A stretch of 64,000 bases of DNA from Mesonia sediminis (GCF_042684705.1 NZ_JBHULZ010000002.1:1-64000); one strand, 5' to 3'. Numbered from the stretch's first letter, positions 1 through 9,971 are shown. Program-made: numbers and translations. Notes: generated from the letters alone by a model not told the origin.

Positions 1-42
1 CGCAGATGGTACTGCTATTTTGTGGGAGAGTATGTCGCCGCC
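1..42 (+). rRNA. rrf: 5S rRNA, 3' end only
   Basis: The first ~42 bases match the conserved 3' end of Bacteroidota 5S rRNA: the segment GATGGTACTGCTATTTTGTG is followed by GGGAGAGTATGTCGCCGCC. A Rho-independent terminator follows at once. The rest of the gene, and presumably the 16S-23S genes, lie to the left of the window. The exact last base is inferred to within a few nucleotides. Confidence 0.85.
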
Positions 43-49
43 TTTTTTT

Positions 50-84
50 AAAGCACTTATCGAAAGATAGGTGCTTTTTTTTTG
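50..84 (+). terminator. rRNA operon terminator
   Basis: AAAGCAC-TTATC, a GAAA tetraloop and GATAG-GTGCTT form a stem of about 11 pairs with one G-T pair, followed by nine T residues. It sits directly behind the 5S end, so it probably ends the rRNA operon. Confidence 0.85.
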
Positions 85-570
85 TTTATAAAAGTAAGTA
101 GTTCCCGAATCGTTTTAAGCTCTTGGGGCTCATATCCACTGGTTTTTCATACTACGTCTTAGTGGCTTGTGCTTAAAGGAGGTTATAGAATAAATGACCA
201 GCTTTTTTTAAGTGCTAAAGGATCATTAGCTTTAGCCCAGCTTAGGCTTAATACTTAATAAACCGATAACAATAACGCAGCTGTTGTGTATGGCTTATAA
301 AAACCGACTAGGTTGAATGATGCGTTTGTAATTTTTGCGTTAGGGATAGAGCGGCTTGTTTAAGCTCTTGCGGGGCCTATGCCCGCAAAGCGAGTAGCGA
401 TAGCCCGACCTTTTTTCTATAAAAAGGGAACGCCATTATAAGAATTACCTCAATTTTATAAGCTGGCATAACAATTGAATATTATAGGTATAAAAGCTAT
501 AAAGCTTTTCTTAAGAGAAATTTTTGTACAATTCGAACTGCAATACTGACAGTTTGACCAAATATATACT
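85..570. other. Gene-free stretch between rRNA operon and lon
   Basis: No credible reading frame is visible in these ~490 bases. The only clear structure is a hairpin at 369-387 (TGCGGG, 7-base loop, CCCGCA). It lies in a GC-richer patch ending GCGAGTAGCGATAGCCCGAC, a kind of sequence that often recurs in flavobacterial intergenic regions. The lon promoter should lie near the right end, but no clean TAnnTTTG match was found. Confidence 0.5.
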
Positions 571-3021
571 ATGGGAAAATCAAATATTTTTAGTTTAGAC
601 AATTTGTCACTACAAGATATTAATGAAGATGCAGAATTAATACCGCTTATGACCTCTGAGGATGAGGATGAAATTGAGCGTGAAAGTTTGCCTGAATTTT
701 TACCAATTTTACCTTTAAAAAATACTGTATTGTTTCCAGGTGTGGTGATTCCTATTACCGCTGGACGCGATAAAAGTATTCAACTTATAAATGATGCGAA
801 TAATGGGGATAAAGTGATTGGGGTTGTTGCCCAAAAGGATTTGAATACTGAAAACCCGGGAAGTAAAGACATTTATAACTTGGGGGTGGTAGCAAAGATT
901 TTGAGGGTGTTAAAGATGCCCGATGGTAACACAACTGTAATCATACAAGGTAAAAAACGTTTTGAAATTGAAAAGGTTGTAAAAGAAGATCCCTATCTTA
1001 TTGCACAAGTGAGCCCGGTTGTAGAGGCTAAACCAGCCGATGGTAATGCCGAATTTAAAGCTATCGTAGATGCTATAAAAGAATTAAGTTTAAAAATTAT
1101 TAAGAATAGCCCTGCCATACCTTCAGAAGCTTCATTTGCCATCAAAAATATTGAAACACCTTCTTTTTTAATCAACTTTGTTTCTTCAAATATGAATTTG
1201 AGGGTGAAGGAAAAACAAGAGTTGTTAGCTACAAATGATTTGAAGGAAAGGGCCTTGTCTACTTTGAAATTCATGAATATTGAATATCAAAAATTAGAAT
1301 TGCAGAATGATATTCAATCTAAGGTGCAAAGTGACATGAGTCAGCAACAGCGTGAATACTTTTTGCACCAACAAATGAAAACCATTCAGGAAGAGCTTGG
1401 TGGTGTTTCTGCAGAAACCGAAATTGAGGAGATGCGTCAGCAGGCCAAGGCTAAAAAATGGGAAGATAAAATTGCCAAGCATTTTGAAAAGGAACTGGGT
1501 AAACTTCAGCGAATGAATCCGCAAGTTGCAGAGTATTCTATTCAACGTAATTATTTAGAGCTTTTTCTTGAGTTGCCTTGGAATGAGTTTAGTAAAGATA
1601 AGTTCGATTTAAAACGAGCTCAGAAAATTTTGAATAGGGATCATTATGGCTTAGAAGAAGTGAAGAAACGTATCATCGAATATTTAGCCGTTCTAAAACT
1701 ACGCAATGATATGAAATCGCCCATTTTGTGTTTATATGGTCCTCCTGGAGTTGGTAAAACTTCTTTAGGTAAGTCGGTAGCCGAAGCTTTAGGGAGAGAA
1801 TATGTACGCATTTCGCTTGGAGGCTTGCGCGATGAAGCTGAGATCCGCGGTCATAGAAAAACCTATATTGGTGCTATGCCGGGAAGAATTATTCAAAGTT
1901 TAAAAAAAGCGGGAACCAGCAATCCAGTGTTTGTATTGGATGAAATTGATAAACTGGGGCAAAGCCATCAAGGTGATCCTTCCTCGGCACTTTTAGAAGT
2001 GCTAGACCCCGAACAGAATAATGAGTTTTATGATAATTTCTTGGAAATGGGTTTTGATTTGTCAAAGATCATGTTCATTGCAACAGCAAACAGTCTAAAC
2101 ACTATTCAGCCGGCACTAAGGGATCGAATGGAGATTATTAATATGACTGGGTATACCATTGAAGAAAAAGTTGAAATTGCAAAAAGGCACTTAGTACCAA
2201 AACAGATAAAGGAACATGGGTTAAAACCAGATCAAATAAAATTGGGAAAAGCACAAATAACTAAAATTGTTGAAGGATATACACGGGAATCGGGTGTGCG
2301 TGGTCTTGAAAAACAGATTGCTAAGGTAGTTCGCTATGTTGCTAAAAGTATTGCGCTTGAAGAAGAATATAATGTGAAGTTGAGTCAAGCTGATATAGCG
2401 TCTATTTTAGGAGTAGCTAAACTCGAGCGTGACAAATATGAAAATAATGATGTTGCTGGTGTAGTTACTGGCCTAGCTTGGACTAGCGTAGGAGGTGATA
2501 TTCTTTTTATAGAGTCTATTTTATCAAAAGGCAAAGGTAATTTATCGATTACTGGAAACCTCGGTAAGGTGATGAAAGAATCTGCTACTATTGCCATGGA
2601 ATATATCAAGGCTAATGCCGAAGAATTTGGTATAGATGCAGGTATGTTTGAAAAGTATAATGTACATATTCACGTTCCTGAAGGGGCTACTCCAAAAGAC
2701 GGACCAAGTGCTGGTATTACTATGTTAACTTCCTTGGTTTCTCTTTTTACTCAGCGTAAGGTGAAAAAGAATCTAGCTATGACGGGCGAAATAACACTAC
2801 GAGGTAAAGTATTACCGGTAGGCGGAATTAAAGAAAAGATTTTAGCGGCCAAGAGGGCGCATATTAAAGAAATTATTTTATGTGAAGATAATCGCAAGCA
2901 TATTGAAGAGATAGATGATACTTATTTAAAAGGATTAACCTTTCATTATGTAAGCGATATGAAAGAAGTGCTACAAAAAGCTATTACCAAGCAGAAGGTA
3001 AAGAATGCCAAGACTTTATAA
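571..3021 (+). CDS. lon: Endopeptidase La (ATP-dependent protease Lon)
   Basis: An 816-residue cytosolic AAA+ serine protease that degrades misfolded and short-lived regulatory proteins. All LonA parts are visible in order: the N-terminal substrate-binding domain starting at about residue 44 (LPILPLKNTVLFPG), a coiled middle region, Walker A GPPGVGKTS near 390, Walker B VFVLDEID, and the C-terminal protease domain with catalytic Ser in PKDGPSAG and Lys in GGIKEK. Length is normal for LonA. An acidic leader of about 40 residues precedes the first domain, as is common in Bacteroidota. It is transcribed alone and closed by a strong terminator. Confidence 0.97.
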   Translation: MGKSNIFSLDNLSLQDINEDAELIPLMTSEDEDEIERESLPEFLPILPLKNTVLFPGVVIPITAGRDKSIQLINDANNGDKVIGVVAQKDLNTENPGSKDIYNLGVVAKILRVLKMPDGNTTVIIQGKKRFEIEKVVKEDPYLIAQVSPVVEAKPADGNAEFKAIVDAIKELSLKIIKNSPAIPSEASFAIKNIETPSFLINFVSSNMNLRVKEKQELLATNDLKERALSTLKFMNIEYQKLELQNDIQSKVQSDMSQQQREYFLHQQMKTIQEELGGVSAETEIEEMRQQAKAKKWEDKIAKHFEKELGKLQRMNPQVAEYSIQRNYLELFLELPWNEFSKDKFDLKRAQKILNRDHYGLEEVKKRIIEYLAVLKLRNDMKSPILCLYGPPGVGKTSLGKSVAEALGREYVRISLGGLRDEAEIRGHRKTYIGAMPGRIIQSLKKAGTSNPVFVLDEIDKLGQSHQGDPSSALLEVLDPEQNNEFYDNFLEMGFDLSKIMFIATANSLNTIQPALRDRMEIINMTGYTIEEKVEIAKRHLVPKQIKEHGLKPDQIKLGKAQITKIVEGYTRESGVRGLEKQIAKVVRYVAKSIALEEEYNVKLSQADIASILGVAKLERDKYENNDVAGVVTGLAWTSVGGDILFIESILSKGKGNLSITGNLGKVMKESATIAMEYIKANAEEFGIDAGMFEKYNVHIHVPEGATPKDGPSAGITMLTSLVSLFTQRKVKKNLAMTGEITLRGKVLPVGGIKEKILAAKRAHIKEIILCEDNRKHIEEIDDTYLKGLTFHYVSDMKEVLQKAITKQKVKNAKTL

Positions 3022-3043
3022 ATGCTTATGAAATTTATAAGTA

Positions 3044-3076
3044 TAAAAAAAGCCTCGCAATCGCGAGGCTTTTTTG
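3044..3076 (+). terminator. lon terminator
   Basis: AAAAAGCCTCGC, a short AAT loop and GCGAGGCTTTTTT form a near-perfect stem with a T run on the + strand and an A run on the other. It can therefore also serve the convergent lipoprotein gene. Confidence 0.9.
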
Positions 3077-3097
3077 TTCTTAAAGGGGAGAAATAGC

Positions 3098-3400
3098 TTA
3101 TTCTTGGTCCACTTTTCTTTTAACTACTTCGCCATCTTCCATTTTTACTTTTACTTCTTTTTCTTCAGTCTCAATTTTCTTTTTTTCGATGTTGCCATCT
3201 TCATCTTTTTTAATTTTCACTTCAGTATCACCGTCTTCAATTTCAATTTTTTCACCATCATCGCTAACTTCAATTTCGGCATCATCGCTAACTTCAACGC
3301 CTTCAATTGTTTTGGTGTCTTTCTCTTCTTGATCGCGGCAGCTATATAAGCTACAGATTAAAACTAAACCTAATCCTAAATGTTTAAAAGATACTTTCAT
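3098..3400 (-). CDS. Small acidic lipoprotein, unknown function
   Basis: About 100 residues. The start is placed at MKVSFKHLG because it gives a normal lipoprotein signal (short basic start, hydrophobic core, lipobox LICSLYSC); an upstream in-frame ATG adds seven residues. The mature part is almost only Glu, Asp, Lys and Val, with short internal repeats of the type EVSDDxEIEVSDDGEKIEIEDGD. That suggests an extended or amyloid-like low-complexity chain rather than an enzyme. It converges on lon across a shared terminator. No family is recognised. Confidence 0.7.
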   Translation of the reverse strand: MKVSFKHLGLGLVLICSLYSCRDQEEKDTKTIEGVEVSDDAEIEVSDDGEKIEIEDGDTEVKIKKDEDGNIEKKKIETEEKEVKVKMEDGEVVKRKVDQE

Positions 3401-3478
3401 AATACTTATTGTTTTAATCAAATATCATAAATGTTTCAGATATTGCAAATAATTTAAGATTTTAATAAGATACAATTA

Positions 3479-6115
3479 TTATTTTTTTAGACTTTCAAGA
3501 CTTTGCTTAAGGGTTTCTATTTTAGCCATAGCATCGACTTGTTTTTGCTTTTCCATTGCAACAACTTTTTCTGGTGCATTATTAACGAATCGTTCGTTGC
3601 TTAACTTTTTTTGTACAGCTTTTAAAAAGCCTTCGTTATATTTTAATTCATCCTGTAGCTTAGCAATTTCGGCATCTACATCGATAGCACCCTGCATAGG
3701 AATAAAATATTCATTGGATTTTACACGGAACGATAAGGCATTATCCAGTTGCTGTTTTACATAAGAAAGCTCTTTTATATTTCCTAACTTTTTTATGATA
3801 CTGTCGTAAGTATCGCTAAGTTGCTCAGAGTTTATTAGACTTAAATCTATGGTTTCTTTAAATGATATATTTTTATCTTTACGGATATTTCTTATTCCTG
3901 AAACGACTTCTCTAACCATTTCAAAATCCGCAATAAGCGACTCATCAAAAGTTTTTTGTTCAGGCCATTTTGCAACAATCAAAGCCTCATCCTTTGATCT
4001 TGTTGCCATACTTTGCCAAATTTCTTCGGTTAAGAAGGGCATAAATGGATGAAGAATCTTTAAGTTTTCTTCTAATAAGTGCAGTACATCTTGTTTGGTT
4101 TGCTGGTCAATAGGCATTTGATATCCTGGCTTAACCATTTCTAACAACCAAGAACAAAATTCATCCCAAATTAATTTATAGGTGGTCATTAATGCATCTG
4201 AAATACGATATTTGCTAAAATGATCTTCAATTTGGGCTAAACTTACCTGAAATTGATTTTTATACCAATGTATTGCTTTTTGAGCATACTCTGGTTGTTC
4301 TAATTGTGCATCGACCTCCCAGCCATCAATCAGTCTGAAAGCGTTCCATATTTTGTTACCAAATCCTTTTCCTTGTTGGCAAAGGCTTTCATCAAACATT
4401 AAATCGTTACCTGCAGCGCTACTAAGCAATAACCCTACTCGCACTCCGTCTGCGCTATAATCTTCTATCAATTGCAAAGCGTCAGGTGAATTGCCTAAAG
4501 ATTTAGACATTTTTCTTCGTTGCTTATCACGCACCAATCCAGTTAGATAAACATTGTTAAATGGTTTTTTACCGGTATACTCATATCCTGCAATTATCAT
4601 ACGTGCAACCCAGAAGAATAAAATATCTGGACCAGTAACCAAATCGTTGGTAGGATAGTAGTAGTTAAATTCCTTGTTATCGGGTTGACAGATACCATCA
4701 AAAACACTCATCGGCCATAGCCAAGAAGAAAACCAAGTGTCTAATACATCTTCATCTTGTCTTAGGTCTTCTAATTTCAAATCTATTTGTCCAGATTTCT
4801 CTTGCGCTAGTTTTAAAGCTTCTTCTTTAGTTTCGGCAACCACAAAGTCATTTTTCTTGTCACCAAAATAATATGCAGGTATGCGATGTCCCCACCAAAG
4901 TTGTCTAGAAATATTCCAGTCCCTAATGTTATTCATCCAATGGGCATAGGTATTTTTAAATTTTTCAGGAAACAACTTTATTTCTTCGGTTTCTAAAACG
5001 GCTTTGATAGCGGGCTGAGCAATTTCTTTCATTTTAAGAAACCACTGGTCAGATAGTCGAGGCTCGATTACCGCTTTAGTACGCTCAGAAGTACCTACTT
5101 TATGAATGTGGTCTTCTATTTTTACTAAAAAGCCTTTTTCTTCAAGTTCTTTACGGAATTGTTTTCTTACTTCAAACCTGTCTTGGCCTTGGTAGTGTAA
5201 ACCTTGCTTATTTAAACTTCCATCTAGGTCAAAAATATCTATCATTTCTAGGTTATGCTTTTGTCCCAAAGCATAATCATTCTCATCGTGGGCTGGGGTA
5301 ATTTTTAAACAACCCGTACCAAACTCTAAATCTACGTATTCGTCAGCTATGATAGGAATTTCTCTATTTACTACAGGCACAATAACTTTTTTACCATGTA
5401 AATGCTGGTAACGCTCATCATCGGGATGTACACAAATTGCGGTATCTCCAAATATAGTTTCAGGTCTAGTTGTAGCTATAATCAAATGATCATCGCTTCC
5501 TACAATAGGGTAAGCCACATGATAAAGATGGCCTTGTTTTTCTTCATAAATCACCTCTTCATCAGAAAGGGTTGTTTTGGCTTCGGGATCCCAATTGACC
5601 ATTCGGTAACCTCTGTAAATATGACCTTTTTTATATAAATCTATAAAAGACTTAATTACCGAAGCCGAAAGCTGCTCATCTAGCGTAAACTTGGTTCGAT
5701 CCCAATCGCAAGAAGCACCTAATTTTTGAAGTTGATTGAGAATAACTCCACCGTAATTTCGGGTCCAGTCCCAAGCGTGTTCCATAAATTCTTCGCGAGA
5801 CAAACTCTTTTTGTCTATACCTTCTTCTTTTAATTTAGCTACCACTTTGGCTTCGGTTGCAATTGAGGCGTGATCGGTTCCTGGTACCCAGCAGGCGTTA
5901 TATCCCTGTAGTCGAGCCCTACGAATAAGCACGTCTTGTATAGTATTGTTGAGCATGTGCCCCATATGTAAAACTCCGGTTACGTTAGGCGGGGGAATAA
6001 CAATAGTGTAAGGCTCTTTTTCGTTGACTTCAGAGTGAAAATAACGGTTCTCTAACCAGTATTTATACCATTTTTCTTCTATTTCTTTAGGGTTATAATT
6101 GGCAGCGATGGGCAT
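3479..6115 (-). CDS. valS: Valyl-tRNA synthetase
   Basis: An 878-residue class I aminoacyl-tRNA synthetase that charges tRNA-Val. The HIGH signature appears as HMGH at residues 50-53 (PPPNVTGVLHMGHML), and the KMSKS loop as RKMSKSLGNS. The editing (CP1) domain follows the zinc-like GTDHASIATE region, and the C-terminal ~70 residues form the coiled-coil arm typical of ValRS (DVDAEIAKLQDEL). Length is usual for the family. It is single-gene transcribed, divergent from the DUF1573 gene. Confidence 0.97.
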   Translation of the reverse strand: MPIAANYNPKEIEEKWYKYWLENRYFHSEVNEKEPYTIVIPPPNVTGVLHMGHMLNNTIQDVLIRRARLQGYNACWVPGTDHASIATEAKVVAKLKEEGIDKKSLSREEFMEHAWDWTRNYGGVILNQLQKLGASCDWDRTKFTLDEQLSASVIKSFIDLYKKGHIYRGYRMVNWDPEAKTTLSDEEVIYEEKQGHLYHVAYPIVGSDDHLIIATTRPETIFGDTAICVHPDDERYQHLHGKKVIVPVVNREIPIIADEYVDLEFGTGCLKITPAHDENDYALGQKHNLEMIDIFDLDGSLNKQGLHYQGQDRFEVRKQFRKELEEKGFLVKIEDHIHKVGTSERTKAVIEPRLSDQWFLKMKEIAQPAIKAVLETEEIKLFPEKFKNTYAHWMNNIRDWNISRQLWWGHRIPAYYFGDKKNDFVVAETKEEALKLAQEKSGQIDLKLEDLRQDEDVLDTWFSSWLWPMSVFDGICQPDNKEFNYYYPTNDLVTGPDILFFWVARMIIAGYEYTGKKPFNNVYLTGLVRDKQRRKMSKSLGNSPDALQLIEDYSADGVRVGLLLSSAAGNDLMFDESLCQQGKGFGNKIWNAFRLIDGWEVDAQLEQPEYAQKAIHWYKNQFQVSLAQIEDHFSKYRISDALMTTYKLIWDEFCSWLLEMVKPGYQMPIDQQTKQDVLHLLEENLKILHPFMPFLTEEIWQSMATRSKDEALIVAKWPEQKTFDESLIADFEMVREVVSGIRNIRKDKNISFKETIDLSLINSEQLSDTYDSIIKKLGNIKELSYVKQQLDNALSFRVKSNEYFIPMQGAIDVDAEIAKLQDELKYNEGFLKAVQKKLSNERFVNNAPEKVVAMEKQKQVDAMAKIETLKQSLESLKK

Positions 6116-6248
6116 TTTGGTCTGTTTTTTGATTTACAAGAGACAAAAGTAGTTATTAAGGCTTGATTTTAAAAGATTATAAAATGTTATTCTTATTTTT
6201 TTGCAATCAAGCGATTAAAGTTTAATTTAGTAACCAAATTTTTATACA

Positions 6249-6641
6249 ATGAAAAAAATATTTTTAGTAGCCGTTGTCTTAATGACCAGTTTTGCAATGC
6301 AAGCACAAGCAGAAATTGCTTTTGAGCAAGAAACTATAGATTATGGTAATGTTGCCTACAATAGTGATGGTTTAAGAACCTTTGTTTTTACCAATACCGG
6401 TGATGAACCCTTAGTTATAAGTAGAGTTTCCTCTACTTGTGGGTGCACGGTTCCAGAAAAACCTAAAGAGCCTATTTTACCAGGAAATAAAGGGGAGATT
6501 AAGGTTAAATACGATACGAAAAGACCAGGGCCTATCCGTAAAACGGTAACGGTATATTCGAATGCACAAAATTCTCCCACGCCATTAAAAATTAAAGGCT
6601 ACGTGGCAAAAAAAGACACAAAAAGTGTTTTAGAAAAATAG
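6249..6641 (+). CDS. DUF1573 secreted protein
   Basis: 130 residues with a cleavable signal peptide (MKKIFLVAVVLMTSFAMQAQA). The single DUF1573 domain has an immunoglobulin-like beta fold and shows the family marks: FVFTNTGDEPLVI, the cysteine pair in STCGCTVPE, and the closing VKYDTKRPGPIRKTVTVYSN. Members are exported and very common in Bacteroidota; their role is not established. It is monocistronic with a strong terminator. Confidence 0.9.
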   Translation: MKKIFLVAVVLMTSFAMQAQAEIAFEQETIDYGNVAYNSDGLRTFVFTNTGDEPLVISRVSSTCGCTVPEKPKEPILPGNKGEIKVKYDTKRPGPIRKTVTVYSNAQNSPTPLKIKGYVAKKDTKSVLEK

Positions 6642-6665
6642 AGTTTAACCACACTTATTTGGTAT

Positions 6666-6698
6666 AAAACCTCTTTCTGAATAAGAAAGAGGTTTTTT
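6666..6698 (+). terminator. Terminator after DUF1573 gene
   Basis: AAAACCTCTTTCT, loop GAAT, AAGAAAGAGGTTTTTT: an 11-12 pair stem followed by a T run. Confidence 0.9.
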
Positions 6699-6759
6699 GT
6701 TGGATCAAAATTGAATTGCCCCATTTATTTTTCGCATTTTTGCACAAAAATTTTGTAGT

Positions 6760-7953
6760 ATGCCAAATATTTCAGCCAAGGGGCAAGCTATGCCCGAATC
6801 GCCTATACGTAAGTTGGTTCCTTATGCAGAGAAAGCAACTGAGCAAGGAAAAGAAATCTTTTACTTGAATATAGGTCAACCCGACATTAAAACCCCTCAA
6901 GTAGCTTTAGATGCTGTTAAAAATAATGATTTAGAGATTATCTCTTACAGCCATTCGGCTGGTTTTGCTAGCTATAGAGAAAAACTTGCTGGTTATTATC
7001 AAAGGGTAAACCTGCCTATTGAATCAGAAGATATTATTATTACTACCGGAGGTTCCGAAGCCCTGCTTTTTGCCATGGGTAGCATTACAGATCCAGGAGA
7101 TGAAGTGATTATTCCAGAACCATTTTATGCTAATTATAATGGTTTCGCAACCTCTGCAGGGGTAGAAGTGGTGCCGGTGCAGGCAAAATTTGAAAACGGT
7201 TTCGCTTTACCTCCAATTGCCGAGTTTGAAAAGCTGATTACCGATAGAACCAAAGCCATTTTAATTTGTAATCCAGGTAACCCAACAGGTTACTTGTATA
7301 CTCAAGAAGAAATTGAGCAATTGAGTGCCTTAGTAAAAAAATACGATTTATTTCTCGTAGCCGATGAAGTATACCGTGAGTTTGCCTATGAGGGTTTAAA
7401 ACACTTTTCTGTAATGGCTCAGGAAGGCTTAGATGAACATGCAATTATGATTGATAGTGTATCTAAGCGTTACAGCATGTGTGGTGCCAGAATAGGATGT
7501 TTGGTTTCTAAAAATAAAGCGGTGATGCAAACAGCTATGAAATTTGCACAAGCTAGATTAAGTCCGCCAACCTTTGCACAAATTGCTAGTGAAGCGGCTT
7601 TAGAAACCCCTCAGTCTTATTTTAACGAAGTAATTGAAGAATACGTTCAAAGAAGAGATACCTTAATCCAAGGCTTAGAGAGTATACCTGGAGTAAAAGT
7701 AGCAAAACCAAACGGTGCCTTTTATTGTATTGCAGAATTACCTGTAAGCGATGCAGAAGATTTTGCAAAATGGATGCTAGAAGATTTTGATTATAATGGT
7801 CAAACCATTATGGTTGCTCCTGCTCAGGGCTTTTACTCGACTCCTAATACAGGGAATAATCAAGTGAGAATTGCCTATGTTCTAGAACAAGATAATTTAA
7901 AAAAGGCAGTAGAAATATTACGAAAAGGATTAGAGAAATATCAAGCCAAATAA
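6760..7953 (+). CDS. Class I/II pyridoxal-phosphate aminotransferase (aspartate aminotransferase-like)
   Basis: 397 residues, full length for fold-type I aminotransferases. Visible signatures include the N-terminal YLNIGQPDIKTP, the cofactor-phosphate region TTGGSEALLF, NPGNPTG, ADEVYREF, and the Schiff-base lysine in SVSKRYSMCGARIG, with the substrate-carboxylate Arg near the C-terminus (NQVRIAYV). It most likely transfers amino groups between aspartate or a similar amino acid and 2-oxoglutarate in the cytosol; exact substrate is not readable. It lies 4 nt upstream of murB, so the two form an operon. Confidence 0.9.
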   Translation: MPNISAKGQAMPESPIRKLVPYAEKATEQGKEIFYLNIGQPDIKTPQVALDAVKNNDLEIISYSHSAGFASYREKLAGYYQRVNLPIESEDIIITTGGSEALLFAMGSITDPGDEVIIPEPFYANYNGFATSAGVEVVPVQAKFENGFALPPIAEFEKLITDRTKAILICNPGNPTGYLYTQEEIEQLSALVKKYDLFLVADEVYREFAYEGLKHFSVMAQEGLDEHAIMIDSVSKRYSMCGARIGCLVSKNKAVMQTAMKFAQARLSPPTFAQIASEAALETPQSYFNEVIEEYVQRRDTLIQGLESIPGVKVAKPNGAFYCIAELPVSDAEDFAKWMLEDFDYNGQTIMVAPAQGFYSTPNTGNNQVRIAYVLEQDNLKKAVEILRKGLEKYQAK

Positions 7954-7957
7954 AATA

Positions 7958-8971
7958 ATGGAGATACATGCCAACTTCTCTTTAAAGACTTTGAATACTT
8001 TTGGGATAGATGTGCCGGCTAAGCAATTTGTTAAGGTGCAAACCAATTCAGAGTTGCAAGCCGTATTACAACAGTTTTATGCCGACGAAATTTTGATTTT
8101 GGGAGGAGGTAGTAATATTTTACTTACACAACCCATCAATAAAACGGTGGTTCAACTATCTACTAAAGGAATTGAACTAGTTAAGGAAGATCAGGATTTT
8201 GTGTGGGTAAAAGCCCAAGCTGGCGAGAATTGGCACGAATTTGTGTCTTGGTGTATTAGTCAAGGTTTTGGCGGACTAGAAAATCTTTCGCTCATTCCTG
8301 GTAATGTAGGTACAAGTCCTATTCAAAATATCGGCGCTTACGGGGTAGAGCTAAAAGATGTATTTGTTTCTTGTGATGCGATTCATAGGCAGAGTCTTTC
8401 AAAAAAAACCTTTTTAAAAGCAGATTGTAATTTTGGTTATCGTGACTCAGTTTTTAAAAACAAATATAAAGGCACTTATATCATTACAAGTGTGCTTTTT
8501 AAATTAACAAAGCGCAAGCATAGGCTAAAAACCGATTATGGCGCCATTCAAAATCAATTGGATAAAGCGGGAATAATAAATCCTGGTATAGCCGATGTTG
8601 CAGCGGCGGTAATCGCTATACGCTCTTCAAAACTTCCCAATCCTAAGGAGATCGGGAATAGCGGTAGCTTTTTCAAAAACCCTGTGATCAAAAAACAATT
8701 GTTTGATGCATTACGTGGCGAATTTAAAGAAATGCCTTTTTATCCTGTTTCAATTGATAGCATTAAAATACCAGCAGGATGGCTTATCGAGCAATTAGGC
8801 TTTAAAGGAGTGCGCCGTGGCGATGCGGGCGTGCATCACAAACAAGCATTGGTATTAGTGAATTATGGAGAAGCAAGCGGGGCAGAAATTTTGGCTCTAG
8901 CCAAAGAAATTCAGCAAACCGTACATCAGAAATTCAATATAATGTTAGAGATGGAAGTGAATATTCTATAA
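7958..8971 (+). CDS. murB: UDP-N-acetylenolpyruvoylglucosamine reductase
   Basis: 337 residues. MurB uses NADPH and FAD to reduce UDP-GlcNAc-enolpyruvate to UDP-MurNAc, the second committed step of peptidoglycan synthesis. The FAD-binding segments LILGGGSNILL and IPGNVGTSPIQNIGAYG are intact, as is the catalytic Ser in GNSGSFFKNP. The Tyr-containing insert (GYRDSVFKNKYKG) marks the longer type I MurB of E. coli form. It follows the aminotransferase by 4 nt and ends at a terminator. Confidence 0.96.
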   Translation: MEIHANFSLKTLNTFGIDVPAKQFVKVQTNSELQAVLQQFYADEILILGGGSNILLTQPINKTVVQLSTKGIELVKEDQDFVWVKAQAGENWHEFVSWCISQGFGGLENLSLIPGNVGTSPIQNIGAYGVELKDVFVSCDAIHRQSLSKKTFLKADCNFGYRDSVFKNKYKGTYIITSVLFKLTKRKHRLKTDYGAIQNQLDKAGIINPGIADVAAAVIAIRSSKLPNPKEIGNSGSFFKNPVIKKQLFDALRGEFKEMPFYPVSIDSIKIPAGWLIEQLGFKGVRRGDAGVHHKQALVLVNYGEASGAEILALAKEIQQTVHQKFNIMLEMEVNIL

Positions 8972-8974
8972 ATA

Positions 8975-9012
8975 AAAAAGGGCTTTAATTTATTTGAAGC
9001 CCTTTTTTATTG
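8975..9012 (+). terminator. Bidirectional terminator murB/FAS1
   Basis: AAAAAAGGGCTT, a 13-base AT-rich loop and AAGCCCTTTTTT; T runs on both strands suit the two convergent genes. Confidence 0.85.
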
Positions 9013-9026
9013 TTGATGTCTAAAAT

Positions 9027-9623
9027 TTATTCGCGCATTAAAACACCATCTATAACGTGTATATAACCATTTGACCCTTCGCGATCTACATCGGTAACTT
9101 TTATTTCGGTTCCGGTATTATCGGTTAATACCACAGCATTATCTTTAATGGATGCTTTTAATTTACCATCATTTGCCGTTACCAATTCATAACTGCCCGA
9201 TCCGCTTTCTTGAATTAAACTCGTTAACTTATCGGCAGAAATCTCACCCGGTACCACATGGTAACTCAAAATACCCTCTAAGGTTTCTTTTTGCTCGGGT
9301 TGCATAAGTTCATCTAGCTTCTCTTTAGGTATTTTATTAAACGCTTCATTAGTTGGAGCAAAAATAGTATAGGGTCCTTCAGATTTTAAAACAGCTACCA
9401 ATCCTGCACTTTCTAATGCCGAAGCCAGCGTAGTGTGTTGATTCGATTGACCAATTACTGCTACGAGATCTTCTTCTTTTTTGTCAGATTGTTCATCTGT
9501 AGTTATTACTTCTTCTTTATCAATACTAATTTCTTTCTCCTTTTCCTTTTCATTTTCGTTTTTGCATGCGGTTAAACCGATTAGGGCAAAGGCCGCTAGA
9601 GCAATTGTTTTTGTGATTTTCAT
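9027..9623 (-). CDS. Fasciclin (FAS1) domain lipoprotein
   Basis: 198 residues. The signal peptide ends in lipobox LTAC, followed by a Lys/Glu-rich linker of about 40 residues (KNENEKEKEKE). One FAS1 domain then fills the rest, with both conserved boxes: H1 (YTIFAPTNEAFNKIP) and H2 with YH (LSYHVVPGEI), ending in GYIHVIDGVLM. FAS1 lipoproteins are surface-exposed adhesion or matrix-binding proteins. Transcribed alone. Confidence 0.9.
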   Translation of the reverse strand: MKITKTIALAAFALIGLTACKNENEKEKEKEISIDKEEVITTDEQSDKKEEDLVAVIGQSNQHTTLASALESAGLVAVLKSEGPYTIFAPTNEAFNKIPKEKLDELMQPEQKETLEGILSYHVVPGEISADKLTSLIQESGSGSYELVTANDGKLKASIKDNAVVLTDNTGTEIKVTDVDREGSNGYIHVIDGVLMRE

Positions 9624-9773
9624 AAAATTTAATTTTGGTTTTATAAAGCTAATATACTATGCAAAAGCTGATATAAATCAGTAAATAAAATAAAATATCG
9701 TTAAATTATGTAAACGAAATATTAATTCTAAAAAAAGCTTTTTTCTACCCGTGCTTAATTGTATTTTTGCAGT

Positions 9774-9971
9774 ATGAAATTACTATTTATATCTCTTATA
9801 TTACTAGGATTAGCGGTTGCCGGTATTGCGATAAAAATATGGGCAAAAAAAGATGGTAAATTTGCAGGAACTTGCGCCAGTCAAAGTCCGTTTTTAAATA
9901 AAGAAGGCGAGGCTTGCAGTATGTGTGGTAAGTTGCCAGAAGAAGCAGAATGTAAGTCAGAAACGGCTTAA
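9774..9971 (+). CDS. Small membrane-anchored cysteine-containing protein
   Basis: 65 residues. The start at MKLLFISL is preferred over an ATG 15 nt upstream, because a TATTTTTG promoter box (9762-9769) overlaps the longer version. One N-terminal membrane helix (residues 2-22) is followed by a short soluble tail with four cysteines (GTCAS, ACSMCGK, AEC) that could bind a metal or form disulfides. Similar short proteins precede glycosyltransferases in flavobacteria. It is 3 nt upstream of the glycosyltransferase gene. Confidence 0.7.
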   Translation: MKLLFISLILLGLAVAGIAIKIWAKKDGKFAGTCASQSPFLNKEGEACSMCGKLPEEAECKSETA